Below are positions 42,105 to 50,624 of a stretch of 64,000 nucleotides of DNA, piece by piece. Origin of the DNA: AWTP1-13 sp033764875 (GTDB taxonomy: Bacteria; Pseudomonadota; Alphaproteobacteria; Rhizobiales; Hyphomicrobiaceae); contig JANRIO010000094.1 in assembly GCA_033764875.1 (NCBI GenBank), positions 3,615 through 67,614 of the forward strand. Reading direction: 5' to 3'. Below the pieces are notes generated by a model, which saw only the letters and a list, made by a program, of their open reading frames with translations, searched no databases and was not told where the DNA came from. The position numbers and the translations under genes were made by a program. Position 1 is the stretch's first letter. Each line of letters opens with the position of its first letter.

Positions 42105-42809
42105 TTACCGGACGAGGATGGTGGCCGTGTCGTCGCTTTTCGGGCGATCGTCCGTGATGGCGCGGCCGTTGACGAGATAGTAGACGTTCTCGGCGATGTT
42201 GGTGGTGTGGTCGCCGATGCGCTCGATGTTCTTGGCGCCGAACAGCAGGTGCGTGCACAGGCCGATGTTGCGCGGGTCCTCCATCATGTAGGTGAGGAGC
42301 TCGCGAAACAGCGAATTGTACATGGCGTCGACCTTCTCGTCGTTGCGCCACACCGCCATCGCCTTGTCGGCGTTGCGCTCCACGTAGCTGTCGAGCACGT
42401 CCTTGAGCTGGCCGAGCGCGAGCTCGGTCATGTGCTTGAGGCCGGTCATCAGGCTCTTGGGATGGTTCTCGCCCGAGACCGCGAGCGCCCGCTTGGCGAT
42501 GTTCTTGGCGAGGTCGCCGATACGCTCCAGATCGCCGGCGATCTTGAGTACCGTCATGATGTGGCGCAGGTCCGTCGCGACCGGCTGCCGCTTGGCGATG
42601 AGCACGATCGCGCTCTCCTGCAGCTCGCGCTCGAGGGCGTCGATGGCGCGGTCGCTGGCGACGGCGCTTTCGGCAAGCTGCGGGTCGCGCCGGGCAAGCG
42701 AATCGAACCCTTGCGCGAGCAGCCGCTCGGCAAGGCCGCCCATCTGCGCGATCTTCTTGTCGAGGAGCTGCAGCTCGCTGTCGAAAGCCTTGACGGTATG
42801 CTCCTGCAT
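42105..42809 (-). CDS. phoU: Phosphate signalling protein PhoU
   Basis: 234 residues, two three-helix PhoU repeats with the E/D-rich metal motifs (DRAIDALERELQESAI, RIGDLAKNIA, RIGDHTTNIAENV). It normally links the Pst transporter to PhoR and represses signalling when phosphate is plentiful. Here it lies between phoB and a pstB remnant; with no pst genes locally, the transporter partner must be elsewhere or absent. Confidence 0.95.
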   Translation of the reverse strand: MQEHTVKAFDSELQLLDKKIAQMGGLAERLLAQGFDSLARRDPQLAESAVASDRAIDALERELQESAIVLIAKRQPVATDLRHIMTVLKIAGDLERIGDLAKNIAKRALAVSGENHPKSLMTGLKHMTELALGQLKDVLDSYVERNADKAMAVWRNDEKVDAMYNSLFRELLTYMMEDPRNIGLCTHLLFGAKNIERIGDHTTNIAENVYYLVNGRAITDDRPKSDDTATILVR

Positions 42810-42825
42810 AGCTGTTCCTTTCCGC

Positions 42826-42993
42826 TCAGCCGAAACGGCCGGTGACGTCGGTCTGCGTGCGCCGTCGGGTGGGCGCCGTGAAGATCATCTGCGCGCCGTC
42901 GAGCGCGATCAGCCTGCCCGGGTGCATGATGGCCGTGAGGCTCGGGACGGGCGTGGCCTGTTGCATGTTATGCGCCACGATGACGGCCGTGTA
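42826..42993 (-). pseudogene. C-terminal remnant of pstB (phosphate ABC transporter ATPase)
   Basis: About 56 codons ending at TGA 42826-42828, 17 bp before phoU. The translation includes YTAVIVAHNMQQATPVPSLT, a match to the PstB Switch/H-loop region (VIVTHNMQQA), then GRLIALDGAQMIFTAPTRRR and the terminal TDVTGRFG typical of PstB. Upstream of the Tyr the homology stops; Walker A, signature and Walker B are all missing. This sits exactly where pstB lies in intact pho-pst operons, so pstSCA and most of pstB were deleted. Confidence 0.8.
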
Positions 42994-43217
42994 GCGCGTC
43001 CTGGGCGCGGCGCCGGGCGGCCACGCCTCGGGCCTGGCCGCGACCGTGCCCCCGCCGCGGCAGCGCCCTGGAGATCGGCGCGGCCTGCAATTTGGGTAGC
43101 GCGAGCGTGGCGACGTTCATGCCGGTCAACACGTGGAGCTGACGAACCTCCGCAGGCGACATGCCTGGGGAGTATAGAATAGGTGAGACGGGAATCTGCC
43201 CCCGCAGGCTCAGCTTC

Positions 43218-43247
43218 TATAGACCGTCAAAGACACAGTTGTGACAA
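43218..43247 (-). promoter_or_regulatory. Possible promoter for phoU-phoB
   Basis: Minus strand TTGTCA (43247-43242), 18-bp spacer, TCTATA (43223-43218), between phoR and the pstB remnant. The -35 overlaps a 13-bp palindrome AGTTGTGACAACT (43237-43249). Weak prediction; it would let phoU-phoB be transcribed without the lost pst genes. Confidence 0.35.
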
Positions 43248-43278
43248 CTCAAACCCATGGAAAGGATTGACAAAAGGC

Positions 43279-44562
43279 TCATGGCAGGGCCGGCAGATGC
43301 ACCGTGAAAGTCGACCCCTGGCCGACCTCTGACTGCACCTCCAGCTCGCCCCTGTGCCGGTTGAGGATGTGTTTGACGATGGCAAGCCCGAGGCCGGTGC
43401 CGCCCCGCTCCCGGCTCGCCGCCACGTTGATGCGATAGAAGCGCTCCGTCAGCCGCGGCAGGTGCTGTGGGGCAATGCCGGGGCCGTTGTCCTTCACCGC
43501 CACGGCCAGACGCCCCGGCTGCCGGCCGATCGTGATCTCGACGCTGCCCCCGGCCCGGCCGTACTTCAAGGCGTTCTGGATCAGGTTCTGGAACACCTGC
43601 ACCAGCTCGTCCCGGTCGCCGCGCACGAAGGCGGGGCTGCCGGCGGGATTGAGCCTGAGCGCCGTGCCCGAGCGCTCCGCCAGCGGCTGCAGGGCCTGCA
43701 CCACGTGATTGAGCGTGTCCTCGATGTCCACGCGCTCCGATGGCGGCAGGTGCTCGCGCATCTCCACCCGGCTCAGCGACAGCAGGTCGTCGATGAGCCG
43801 CGTCATGCGGTCGGCCTGCTCGCTCATCACCCGCAGGAATCGCTCGCGCGCGCCGGGATCGTCCTTGGCCGCGCCCTGCAGCGTCTCCACGAAGCCCTTG
43901 AGCGAGGCCAGCGGCGTGCGCAGCTCGTGGCTGGCGTTGGCCACGAAGTCGGCCCGCATGCGGGCGAGCCGGTCCTGCTCGGTCAGGTCGCGCACGGTGA
44001 TCAGGATGGCGGGCGAGGCGAGCGATTCGTCCTTGGAGCCGAGCGCGGCCACGGTCGCCGAGCGGCGCCGCTCCACCGGCACCCGCTCCTGCAGCTCGAC
44101 CGTTGCCATCTGTCCGCTTTCGAGCGCCCGGTCGACCGCCGCCACCAGCTCCGGGTCGCGGCTGAGCGAGGTGAAGTGCAGTCCCACCCGCCCGCTGCCC
44201 AGGAGCTCCTGGCCGGGCGCATTGATATAGAGGATGTGCCCGGTCGGCCCCAGCACCAGCGCCGGCTCCGGGATGCCTTCGATCAGGTGCTTCCAGAGCA
44301 CCTCGTTGTGGCGGGTCAAGGTTGTTGCGAGATCCTGGGACACTGCGGCGATATCCGACGGCGTGAGGGTCGCCCAGGCGCAGACGAGGGCAAGTCCGAT
44401 GAGCCCGGCGGCCAGTGACAGCCCGCCGAGAAGAACGAACAGGCAGGTCAGGACCGTGGCCGCTGTCAGCAGCTCCCGCCGTGCGGCGATGCGCGGCGAG
44501 ACCGCCTCCAGCGGACCGGCGATCCGCTTGAGCCAATCCTGGCTTGTCGCACGCCAGTCCAA
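43279..44562 (-). CDS. phoR: Phosphate regulon sensor kinase PhoR
   Basis: 427 residues from a proposed TTG start (AGGATGG upstream). Two membrane helices (about residues 35-70), a PAS domain (PALVLGPTGHILYINAPGQELLG), HisKA with phospho-acceptor FVANASHELRTPLASLKG, and HATPase with NLIQNALKYG, DNGPGIAP and GGTGLGLAIVKHI. All kinase boxes are intact. The open frame extends to 44655 but that would overlap the DUF1304 gene on the same strand; no ATG is well placed, so the start is uncertain. Confidence 0.9.
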   Translation of the reverse strand: MDWRATSQDWLKRIAGPLEAVSPRIAARRELLTAATVLTCLFVLLGGLSLAAGLIGLALVCAWATLTPSDIAAVSQDLATTLTRHNEVLWKHLIEGIPEPALVLGPTGHILYINAPGQELLGSGRVGLHFTSLSRDPELVAAVDRALESGQMATVELQERVPVERRRSATVAALGSKDESLASPAILITVRDLTEQDRLARMRADFVANASHELRTPLASLKGFVETLQGAAKDDPGARERFLRVMSEQADRMTRLIDDLLSLSRVEMREHLPPSERVDIEDTLNHVVQALQPLAERSGTALRLNPAGSPAFVRGDRDELVQVFQNLIQNALKYGRAGGSVEITIGRQPGRLAVAVKDNGPGIAPQHLPRLTERFYRINVAASRERGGTGLGLAIVKHILNRHRGELEVQSEVGQGSTFTVHLPALP

Positions 44563-44587
44563 GGGACCATCCTGCAAGCTTAAGGCC

Positions 44588-44959
44588 TTAGGCCTGCGTC
44601 GACGGTGCGAACTTGACCGCAAACAAGGCCAGGACGGCCGGAAGGGCTTGCACATAGAGGATCGAGGGCTTGGCAGTCACTGCGCCGAAGATGCCAGCCA
44701 CGATCACGCAGCCCAGGAAGAACACTTTAACAGCGTTGGATTCCTTTTTTGCGACAAGGCCCCAGACGAGGCCCGCCGCGAGGAATCCGTTGTACAGGCC
44801 CTGGTTCGCGGCGAGCACGGCTGTGGCGTGCGCCTGCTCGGCCGTCATCCCGAAGGTGGCCAACCCGAACGGCGTCGTCCAGAAGAACATCTCGATGATC
44901 AGGAAACCCGCGTGCAGCAGCGCGACGAGCCCGACGAGCAGGTTGGCGATGATGGTCAT
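44588..44959 (-). CDS. DUF1304 membrane protein
   Basis: 123 residues, four helices. N-terminal ANLLVGLVALLHAGFLIIEMFFW, then AANQGLYNGFLAAGLVWGL and two further hydrophobic segments match the DUF1304 family of small membrane proteins. Function unknown. It ends 25 bp before the proposed phoR start on the same strand and could be co-transcribed with phoR. Confidence 0.85.
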   Translation of the reverse strand: MTIIANLLVGLVALLHAGFLIIEMFFWTTPFGLATFGMTAEQAHATAVLAANQGLYNGFLAAGLVWGLVAKKESNAVKVFFLGCVIVAGIFGAVTAKPSILYVQALPAVLALFAVKFAPSTQA

Positions 44960-45075
44960 GCGCGAAGTGCTTTGCTCCGTTTGAGCCCAGGATCAGTGTA
45001 GCAGTTTCCGCGCGCCGCGCGCGCCCAAAGCTTGCCGCCGCCCCGGAGCGCCGGTGCGGCATCCCGGCCGGGGAG

Positions 45076-45939
45076 TCAGCGCACGAGCAGGAGCGGGCAC
45101 TCCAGCGCTGCCGCCAGCGGTCCCAGATCGCCCTCCTCCGGCACCACGGCGCCGCCGAACTGGCAGATCACGAACCCCGCGCCCTGCCGGCGCAGCGCCT
45201 CGGCGGCGGCCGCCGGCGCGCCGCGGGCGACGACCGCGTGGTCGATGCGCAGCTTCTCCCGCCCCGCCAGCGCGATGCGCGCCAGGGTGTCCATGTGCTG
45301 CAGCCTTGGCGCGTCGGGGGCGATCAGCAGCACCGCGATCATCGCGTCGTCGATCGCGGCGAGCCGCTCGGCGGCGCGCGTGAGGTCCGGCAGCCGGTCG
45401 AGGTCCTCGAGCGCGATCACCGTTGGGCCGGTGACGCGCCGCGCCCGCGGGCCAACGAGGATCAGCCCCGTCGTGCCCTCGATCGCCTCGAACATCTGCT
45501 TGACGGTGCGGCTGAAGCCGCCCGTGAACGGCTCGCTCAGCGCCACCACGTTCCAGGGGCCGACCTCGCTGCAGGCCGTGCGCAGCGCCTGCAGCGGATC
45601 GTCGCGCACGGTGCGGGTGCGCAGTGGAACGTCGACGCTGCGCGCCAGTCGCTCCAGCTCGCGCCGCGCGCCCTGCGCGGCGAGCTTCAGCGACTGCGCC
45701 ACATCGTCCGCCGACAGCTTCTTGTGGCTCCGACCCGACAGCGACACCTCCTGCACGAAGCCGAAGGCCGCGCAGTCGAACAGCTGCGTATCCTCGATGA
45801 ACAAGCTCTCGATCTCGGACTGGAAGGCCTGGGCGATCTTCACGGCGGCCAGCAGCGCCAGCGCGTTGGGCTGCGGCGAGCACACTTGCAACACAACGCG
45901 GCCGCGATCCTCTCCCGCCTGCGCCACATGCGCGATCAT
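45076..45939 (-). CDS. Universal-stress-protein-like protein
   Basis: 287 residues. Alternating strands and helices in two halves (ALALLAAVKIAQAFQSEIESLFIED..., IEGTTGLILVGPRA..., PLAAALECPLLLVR) recall USP-type sandwich folds that bind nucleotides, but no ATP-binding G-x2-G-x9-G(S/T) motif is clear. I do not recognise it as a named family. Its ATG overlaps the stop of the Lon-family gene by four bases (ATGA), so it is coupled to that protease and may be its partner or substrate adaptor; that is inference. Confidence 0.6.
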   Translation of the reverse strand: MIAHVAQAGEDRGRVVLQVCSPQPNALALLAAVKIAQAFQSEIESLFIEDTQLFDCAAFGFVQEVSLSGRSHKKLSADDVAQSLKLAAQGARRELERLARSVDVPLRTRTVRDDPLQALRTACSEVGPWNVVALSEPFTGGFSRTVKQMFEAIEGTTGLILVGPRARRVTGPTVIALEDLDRLPDLTRAAERLAAIDDAMIAVLLIAPDAPRLQHMDTLARIALAGREKLRIDHAVVARGAPAAAAEALRRQGAGFVICQFGGAVVPEEGDLGPLAAALECPLLLVR

Positions 45940-48425
45940 CGCTTCTGGTCCTCTGCGTTCTTGCGCGTGAAGTCGCGTCCCCGCTCGGCGAACACGCGCA
46001 GCTTGTCCTCGACGAGCCGGTTCACGGTGCCCTCGGGGAAGCGGCCGTCGCTGCCCCGCTCGCCGGCCTTCACCCCCGTCAGGATCTCGATGCCCTGGCT
46101 GATGCTCGACACCGCATAGACGGCGAACTCGCCCTTGCGGACGGCCTCCACCACGTCCTGGCGCAGCATCAGGTGCTGCACGTTGGCCTGCGGGATCAGC
46201 ACGCCCTGGCTCTTCGTCAGGCCGCGCTGTCTGCACACGTCGAAGAAGCCCTCGATCTTCTCGTTGACGCCGCCGATGGCCTGCACCTCGCCCAGCTGGT
46301 TAACCGAGCCGGTTACCGCCAGCGTCTGCTTGATCGGCACCTCGGCCAGCGCCGACAGCAGGGCGTACAGCTCCGCCGAGGAGGCGCTGTCGCCGTCGAC
46401 CCCGCCGTAGGACTGCTCGAACACGAGGCTCGCCGCCAGCGCCAGCGGCACGTCCAGCGCGAACTGGCCCGCCAGATAGCCCCACAGGATCATCACGCCC
46501 TTGGAGTGCAGGGGCCCGCCGAGCTTGACCTCGCGCTCGATGTCGGTGACGCGCCCCGAGCCGAGCCTGACGCGCGCCGTGATGCGGCTCGGCCGCCCGA
46601 ACGCGAAGGAGCCGAGCTGCAGCACCGACAGGCCGTTGATCTGGCCGACCTTGGCGCCTTCGACATCGACCAGCATCACCTTCTGCTCGAAGGTCTCCAG
46701 CGAGCGGTCGCGCAGCCTGTCAGAGCGCTGCATGTGCGCCTCGATCGCCTGCTCGATGTCCTCGCGCGTCGTCACGCTGCGGCCCGAGGACTTGGCCCAG
46801 TGGTCGGCCTCGCGCACGATGTCGGCGATGCGTCCGATCTCGATCGACAGCTTCTCGCGATGGTCGGCGAGCCGCGCGCCTTCATCGATGACGCGGGCGA
46901 CGCCGGAGGCATCCACGGGCTGCAGCCCGTGCTCCTTGACGATGGATGCGACGAGCCGCGCGAAGGCCCGGTCGTTCTCCTCGCTCCGCACGATGCTGTC
47001 GTCGAAGTCGGCCTGCACCTTGAACAGGCGCACGAAGTCGGGATCGAGCGCCACCAGCAGATAGTAGATCTCCCGGTCGCCGAACAGCACGACCCGGACG
47101 TCGAGCGGGATCGGCTCGGGATCGAGCGACTGCGTCGAGATCAGGCCGGCCGCCTCCATCGGCTGCTCGATCCGGATCATCTGCGCCTTCAGCGCCCGCT
47201 TCAGCGCCTCCCACGCGAACGGCGACAGCAGCAGCTTGCGCACGTCGAGCATCAGGAAGCCGCCGTTGGCGCTGTGCAGCGCGCCGGGCTTGATCAGCAG
47301 GAAGTCGGTGACGAGCGTCCCCATCTGCGCGATGTGCTCGACGCGGCCGACGAGGTTGCCATAGGTCGGGTTGATCTCCTCGACCACCGGCGCGCCTGCC
47401 GCCCCTTCGGCTCCGTTCGAGGTGATCACGTTCACCATGTAGCGCCGGAAGCGCACGTCGTGCGCGGTGTCGAGCGGCTGCCGCACCACCGCATTCTCCT
47501 CCTCGCTGGCGAGGAACAGGGCGATGTTGGAGATCAGGTCCGCGCCGGCGTCGTTGAGATAGGCGATCGCGGCGGGCACGTCCGCGAACGCCGCGCCGAG
47601 CTCGTCGAGCGCCTCGTGCACAGCCACGCGCGCCACCTCCTCGTTGAGCTCGGTCAGCGCCGCCCGTCGCTTCTTGTCCGCCTTCGGCACGCGCGCCAGG
47701 ATGTCGCCGAGCTCCTTCTGCAGCGCCTCGATCTTGTTCTCCACCTCGCGCCGCATGTTCTCCGGCAGCGCGTTGAACACCTCCGGCTTCACCACCTTGC
47801 CTTCGTGCATGGGGGCCATGGTGAAGCCGGTGGGCGTGCGCAGCAGCGCGATGTTCTGCATCTGCGCCTTCGTGTTCAGCGCCTCGAAGGCCGCCTCCTG
47901 GCTCGAGCGGAACTCCTCGTCGATGGCCCGCCGCCGCGCCTGGTAGTCGTCGCCCTCGAACACGCCGGGCACCACGCTCCTGAGCTCCGTCAGCGCCCCG
48001 ATCATGCCCTGCGCCAGCAGCTTGGCGCGGCCGTGCGGCAGGCACAGCGCCTTCGGCCGGTTCGGCGCGCTGAAGTTGTACACGTAGGCCCAGTCGTGCG
48101 GCGTTGCCGCCTTGGCGGCCTTTGCGACCAGCTGCTGGCGCACGGCCGTGGTCTTGCCCGACGCCGGCGGCCCGAGCACGAAGATGTTGTAGTCGTGGCT
48201 CTTGATGCTGGTGCCGAACTCGAGCGCCTTCAGCGCCCGGTCCTGGCCGATGAGCCCGCTGATCGGCTCGAGGTCGTCGGTGCTGGCAAATCCCAGGCTG
48301 GCGGGATCCACGACGCGGCGCAGGTCGTCGACGGGCAGCGCCGCTGCCGCGCCCGCGGCCGCCACGGCCGCCGCCTCTGCCTTCTTGGCGGCTGGGGTGT
48401 CGTTCTGTGACCGTTTGAAAAACAT
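45936..48425 (-). CDS. Lon-family ATP-dependent protease (AAA_32/S16 type)
   Basis: 829 residues. Not classical LonA: it lacks the LAN N-domain and has a split AAA module. Walker A GPPASGKTT at residues 85-93, a long helical insertion (about 150-330), Walker B/sensor part (ANGGFLMLDVRKLL, DVRVVLFGDREIYYLL), and a C-terminal S16 protease domain with catalytic Ser in YGGVDGDSASSAELYALL and Lys in GGVNEKIEGFF. Related to the LonB-like/YcbZ group. Start at 48425 (GGAAAAG upstream). Followed by the USP-like gene. Confidence 0.88.
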   Translation of the reverse strand: MFFKRSQNDTPAAKKAEAAAVAAAGAAAALPVDDLRRVVDPASLGFASTDDLEPISGLIGQDRALKALEFGTSIKSHDYNIFVLGPPASGKTTAVRQQLVAKAAKAATPHDWAYVYNFSAPNRPKALCLPHGRAKLLAQGMIGALTELRSVVPGVFEGDDYQARRRAIDEEFRSSQEAAFEALNTKAQMQNIALLRTPTGFTMAPMHEGKVVKPEVFNALPENMRREVENKIEALQKELGDILARVPKADKKRRAALTELNEEVARVAVHEALDELGAAFADVPAAIAYLNDAGADLISNIALFLASEEENAVVRQPLDTAHDVRFRRYMVNVITSNGAEGAAGAPVVEEINPTYGNLVGRVEHIAQMGTLVTDFLLIKPGALHSANGGFLMLDVRKLLLSPFAWEALKRALKAQMIRIEQPMEAAGLISTQSLDPEPIPLDVRVVLFGDREIYYLLVALDPDFVRLFKVQADFDDSIVRSEENDRAFARLVASIVKEHGLQPVDASGVARVIDEGARLADHREKLSIEIGRIADIVREADHWAKSSGRSVTTREDIEQAIEAHMQRSDRLRDRSLETFEQKVMLVDVEGAKVGQINGLSVLQLGSFAFGRPSRITARVRLGSGRVTDIEREVKLGGPLHSKGVMILWGYLAGQFALDVPLALAASLVFEQSYGGVDGDSASSAELYALLSALAEVPIKQTLAVTGSVNQLGEVQAIGGVNEKIEGFFDVCRQRGLTKSQGVLIPQANVQHLMLRQDVVEAVRKGEFAVYAVSSISQGIEILTGVKAGERGSDGRFPEGTVNRLVEDKLRVFAERGRDFTRKNAEDQKR

Positions 48426-48622
48426 ACGAATTCTTTTCCACGGCTGCTGCTGGCGCGCGGACAATAGGCGCCAATCCGCGGCAAGGAAAGGGCGGCAGGA
48501 TGACAGCCCTTACCGGTATGCTAAGCAGAGGCCCATGACGTCCCCTTGTCCGGAATCAACCGGCGGCCCACCCTTGGCAGACTGGCGCCGGCGGCGGCGT
48601 CCGCCGGCCACGGAGCGCAACC

Positions 48623-49147
48623 TTGCCCCCAGATCCGATCCGCGACGGCGTGCTGTCCCGCACCAATGTCGCGCACAATGCCGCCATCGCCGATGGCCGC
48701 CAGTCTGACGCCGCCTTCCAGATTTGCCGCGGCGTCGTGCGGCTCATCGCCGTGCACGGCATGGCCGCCTTCAGCGAGGTGGGGCTCGCCAACGGCCGCC
48801 GCGCCGACGTGGTCGGCCTCGGCGGCGACGGCGAGATCGTGATCGTCGAGATCAAGTCCTGCCTGGAGGACTTCCGCTCCGACGCCAAGTGGCCCGAGTA
48901 CCGCCCGTTCTGCGATCGGCTCTTCTTTGCCGTCGATCCACGGTTCCCGCACGAGGTGCTGCCCGGGGATGCCGGCCTCATTATCGCCGACCGCTACGGC
49001 GGCGAGATCGTGCGCGAGGCCCCCGTCCACAAGCTGCCTGCCGCCCGTCGCAAGGCGCTCACCTTGCAGGTAGCGCGTCTGGCGGCGTTCCGCCTGCAGT
49101 CGGTGATCGATCCGGAGGCGCGTCTTGAGGCCTGGGCGCGCGGCTGA
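48623..49147 (+). CDS. mmcB: MmcB-family DNA repair protein
   Basis: 174 residues from a TTG start with GGAG 7 bp upstream. The sequence GRRADVVGLGGDGEIVIVEIKSCLEDFRSDAKWPEYRPFCDRLFFAVD contains the PD-(D/E)xK-like core (D...E-x-K) of MmcB, an endonuclease-like protein known from Caulobacter as needed for mitomycin C resistance. Its last 89 bp overlap the end of the convergent flavoprotein gene. Confidence 0.85.
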   Translation: MPPDPIRDGVLSRTNVAHNAAIADGRQSDAAFQICRGVVRLIAVHGMAAFSEVGLANGRRADVVGLGGDGEIVIVEIKSCLEDFRSDAKWPEYRPFCDRLFFAVDPRFPHEVLPGDAGLIIADRYGGEIVREAPVHKLPAARRKALTLQVARLAAFRLQSVIDPEARLEAWARG

Positions 49148-50363
49148 TCCACGCCAGCGCCCCGCGCCCGGCGGCGGCCCCCGTCGCGAGTGAGGCCTGC
49201 AGCAGGTAGCCCCCGGTCGGTGCCTCCCAGTCGAGCATCTCGCCGGCGACGAGCACGCCCGGCATCTTCTTCAGCATGAAGTCCGCGTCGACCTCCTCGA
49301 GTGCGATGCCCCCCGCCGTCGAGATGGCGCGCCCGATCGGCGCGCTGCCCCGCACCGTCAGCGGCACTGCCTTGATCAAGCGGGAGAGCCTCTCCCAGTC
49401 GCGTGCGGAAACCTCCTCCGCGCGCGCGGCCTCCTGGATCAGGCCGATGGCCGCGGGCGCCAGGTTGAGCTGCCGGCGCAGGTGCTCCTTCAGCGATCGC
49501 TTGCCCTGCGGCCGCTCCAGCCGCCGCACGATCTGCTCGGCGCTCTCGTCGGGCCTCAGATCGAGCGTGACGACGAAGGGCTCGCCCGTCTCGAGTGCCG
49601 CGCGCGCGTGGCGGCCGATGCCATAGACCGCGCCGCCTTCGATGCCGGTGGCCGTGATCACTGCCTCGCCCCGCTCCGTCGCCGCGCCGTAGCTGAGCGC
49701 GATGCGCTTCAAGGGCGCGCCCGCGAATCGGGTCCTGAGGATCTCCGACCAGGTGACCAGGAGCCCGCTGTTGGCCGCGCGCAGCGGCCTCACCAGCACG
49801 CCCTGCGCCGCGACTGCCGCTGTCCAGCCGCCATCGCTGCCGAGCTGCGGCCAGCTTGCCCCGCCCAGCGCCAGCACGACCGCCTTCGCCGCCACCGCAA
49901 GCTCTCCCTCGGGCGTCGCGAGCAGCAGCTTGCCCTCCCGCCAGCCGGTGAAGCGATGCCGCAGGCGCACGGCCACGCCCCGGTCCGCCAGCCGCCGCAG
50001 CCACGCGCGCAGCAGGGGCGAGGTCTTCATGCTCTTCGGGAACACGCGCCCGCTGCTGCCCTCGAACGTCGTCTGCCCAAGCCCTGCGCACCACTCGCGC
50101 AGCGCGGTCGGATCGAAGGCACGGATGGCAGGCGCCAGGGCCGTCTGCGCCGCGCCGTAGCGCCCGAGGAACGCCTCGAGCGGCTCGCTGTGCGTGAGAT
50201 TGAGCCCGCCGCGCCCGGCCAGCAGGAACTTGCGCCCGAGCGACGGCATCCGCTCGTAGATGACGACCCGGGCTCCCGCGTTGGCGAGCACCTCGGCCGC
50301 CATCAGGCCGGCCGGCCCTCCGCCCACCACTGCGACGTCGTCGCCGTTGCTCGTGTCGCTCAC
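49059..50363 (-). CDS. HI0933-like NAD(P)/FAD-dependent oxidoreductase
   Basis: 434 residues from a GTG start with AGGAG upstream. FAD-binding Rossmann motif VAVVGGGPAGLMAAEVLANAG at the N-terminus, LGRKFLLAGRGGLNLTHSEP, GRVFPKSMKTSPLLRAWL and the C-terminal GVLVAGEMLDWEAPTGGYLLQ are hallmarks of the HI0933/YhiN family. The reaction is unknown. A Pro-rich C-terminal tail (about 25 residues) overlaps mmcB on the other strand. Confidence 0.87.
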   Translation of the reverse strand: MSDTSNGDDVAVVGGGPAGLMAAEVLANAGARVVIYERMPSLGRKFLLAGRGGLNLTHSEPLEAFLGRYGAAQTALAPAIRAFDPTALREWCAGLGQTTFEGSSGRVFPKSMKTSPLLRAWLRRLADRGVAVRLRHRFTGWREGKLLLATPEGELAVAAKAVVLALGGASWPQLGSDGGWTAAVAAQGVLVRPLRAANSGLLVTWSEILRTRFAGAPLKRIALSYGAATERGEAVITATGIEGGAVYGIGRHARAALETGEPFVVTLDLRPDESAEQIVRRLERPQGKRSLKEHLRRQLNLAPAAIGLIQEAARAEEVSARDWERLSRLIKAVPLTVRGSAPIGRAISTAGGIALEEVDADFMLKKMPGVLVAGEMLDWEAPTGGYLLQASLATGAAAGRGALAWISRAPRPQDAPPDRSPTAGGTPPDALPAR

Positions 50364-50624
50364 GTCATCTTTTCTCCTCTGGGCCCTCGCATGGCACACG
50401 AATTGCTGCGTTGCCAGGGAGACTTTCACCCATTGCCGCTCCTCGCGGACCCGGCAGCGATTCGCGGGGCGGATGCTTTGTTTCGACCTTTTGTCTCCGT
50501 TAGGCCGGATTGAGGCGTCCGCTCCGCACCGCGAGGGCCTGTGGCGTCGCGTTGAGACGGCAGCGATTTGACGCTTCCGCGCGGCTGGGCGTAGATCCTT
50601 GGCCCTGGAACCTCAGAGGGCCCA

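Noticed and set aside
42968..43162. 64-codon ORF (minus strand) beginning MSPAEVRQLH
   Set aside because: It overlaps the pstB remnant in another frame, turns Arg-rich, and resembles no family I know. It is probably a chance frame in the deletion scar.
43231..43250. Possible Pho box near phoU
   Set aside because: TTGTCAC and CTGTGTC are 9 bp apart instead of the 11-bp repeat period of a Pho box, and half the positions mismatch.
46290..46320. GGTTAACCGAGCCGGTTACC resembling a regulator site
   Set aside because: It lies within the Lon-family coding sequence and is explained by codons; no CtrA-type spacing.
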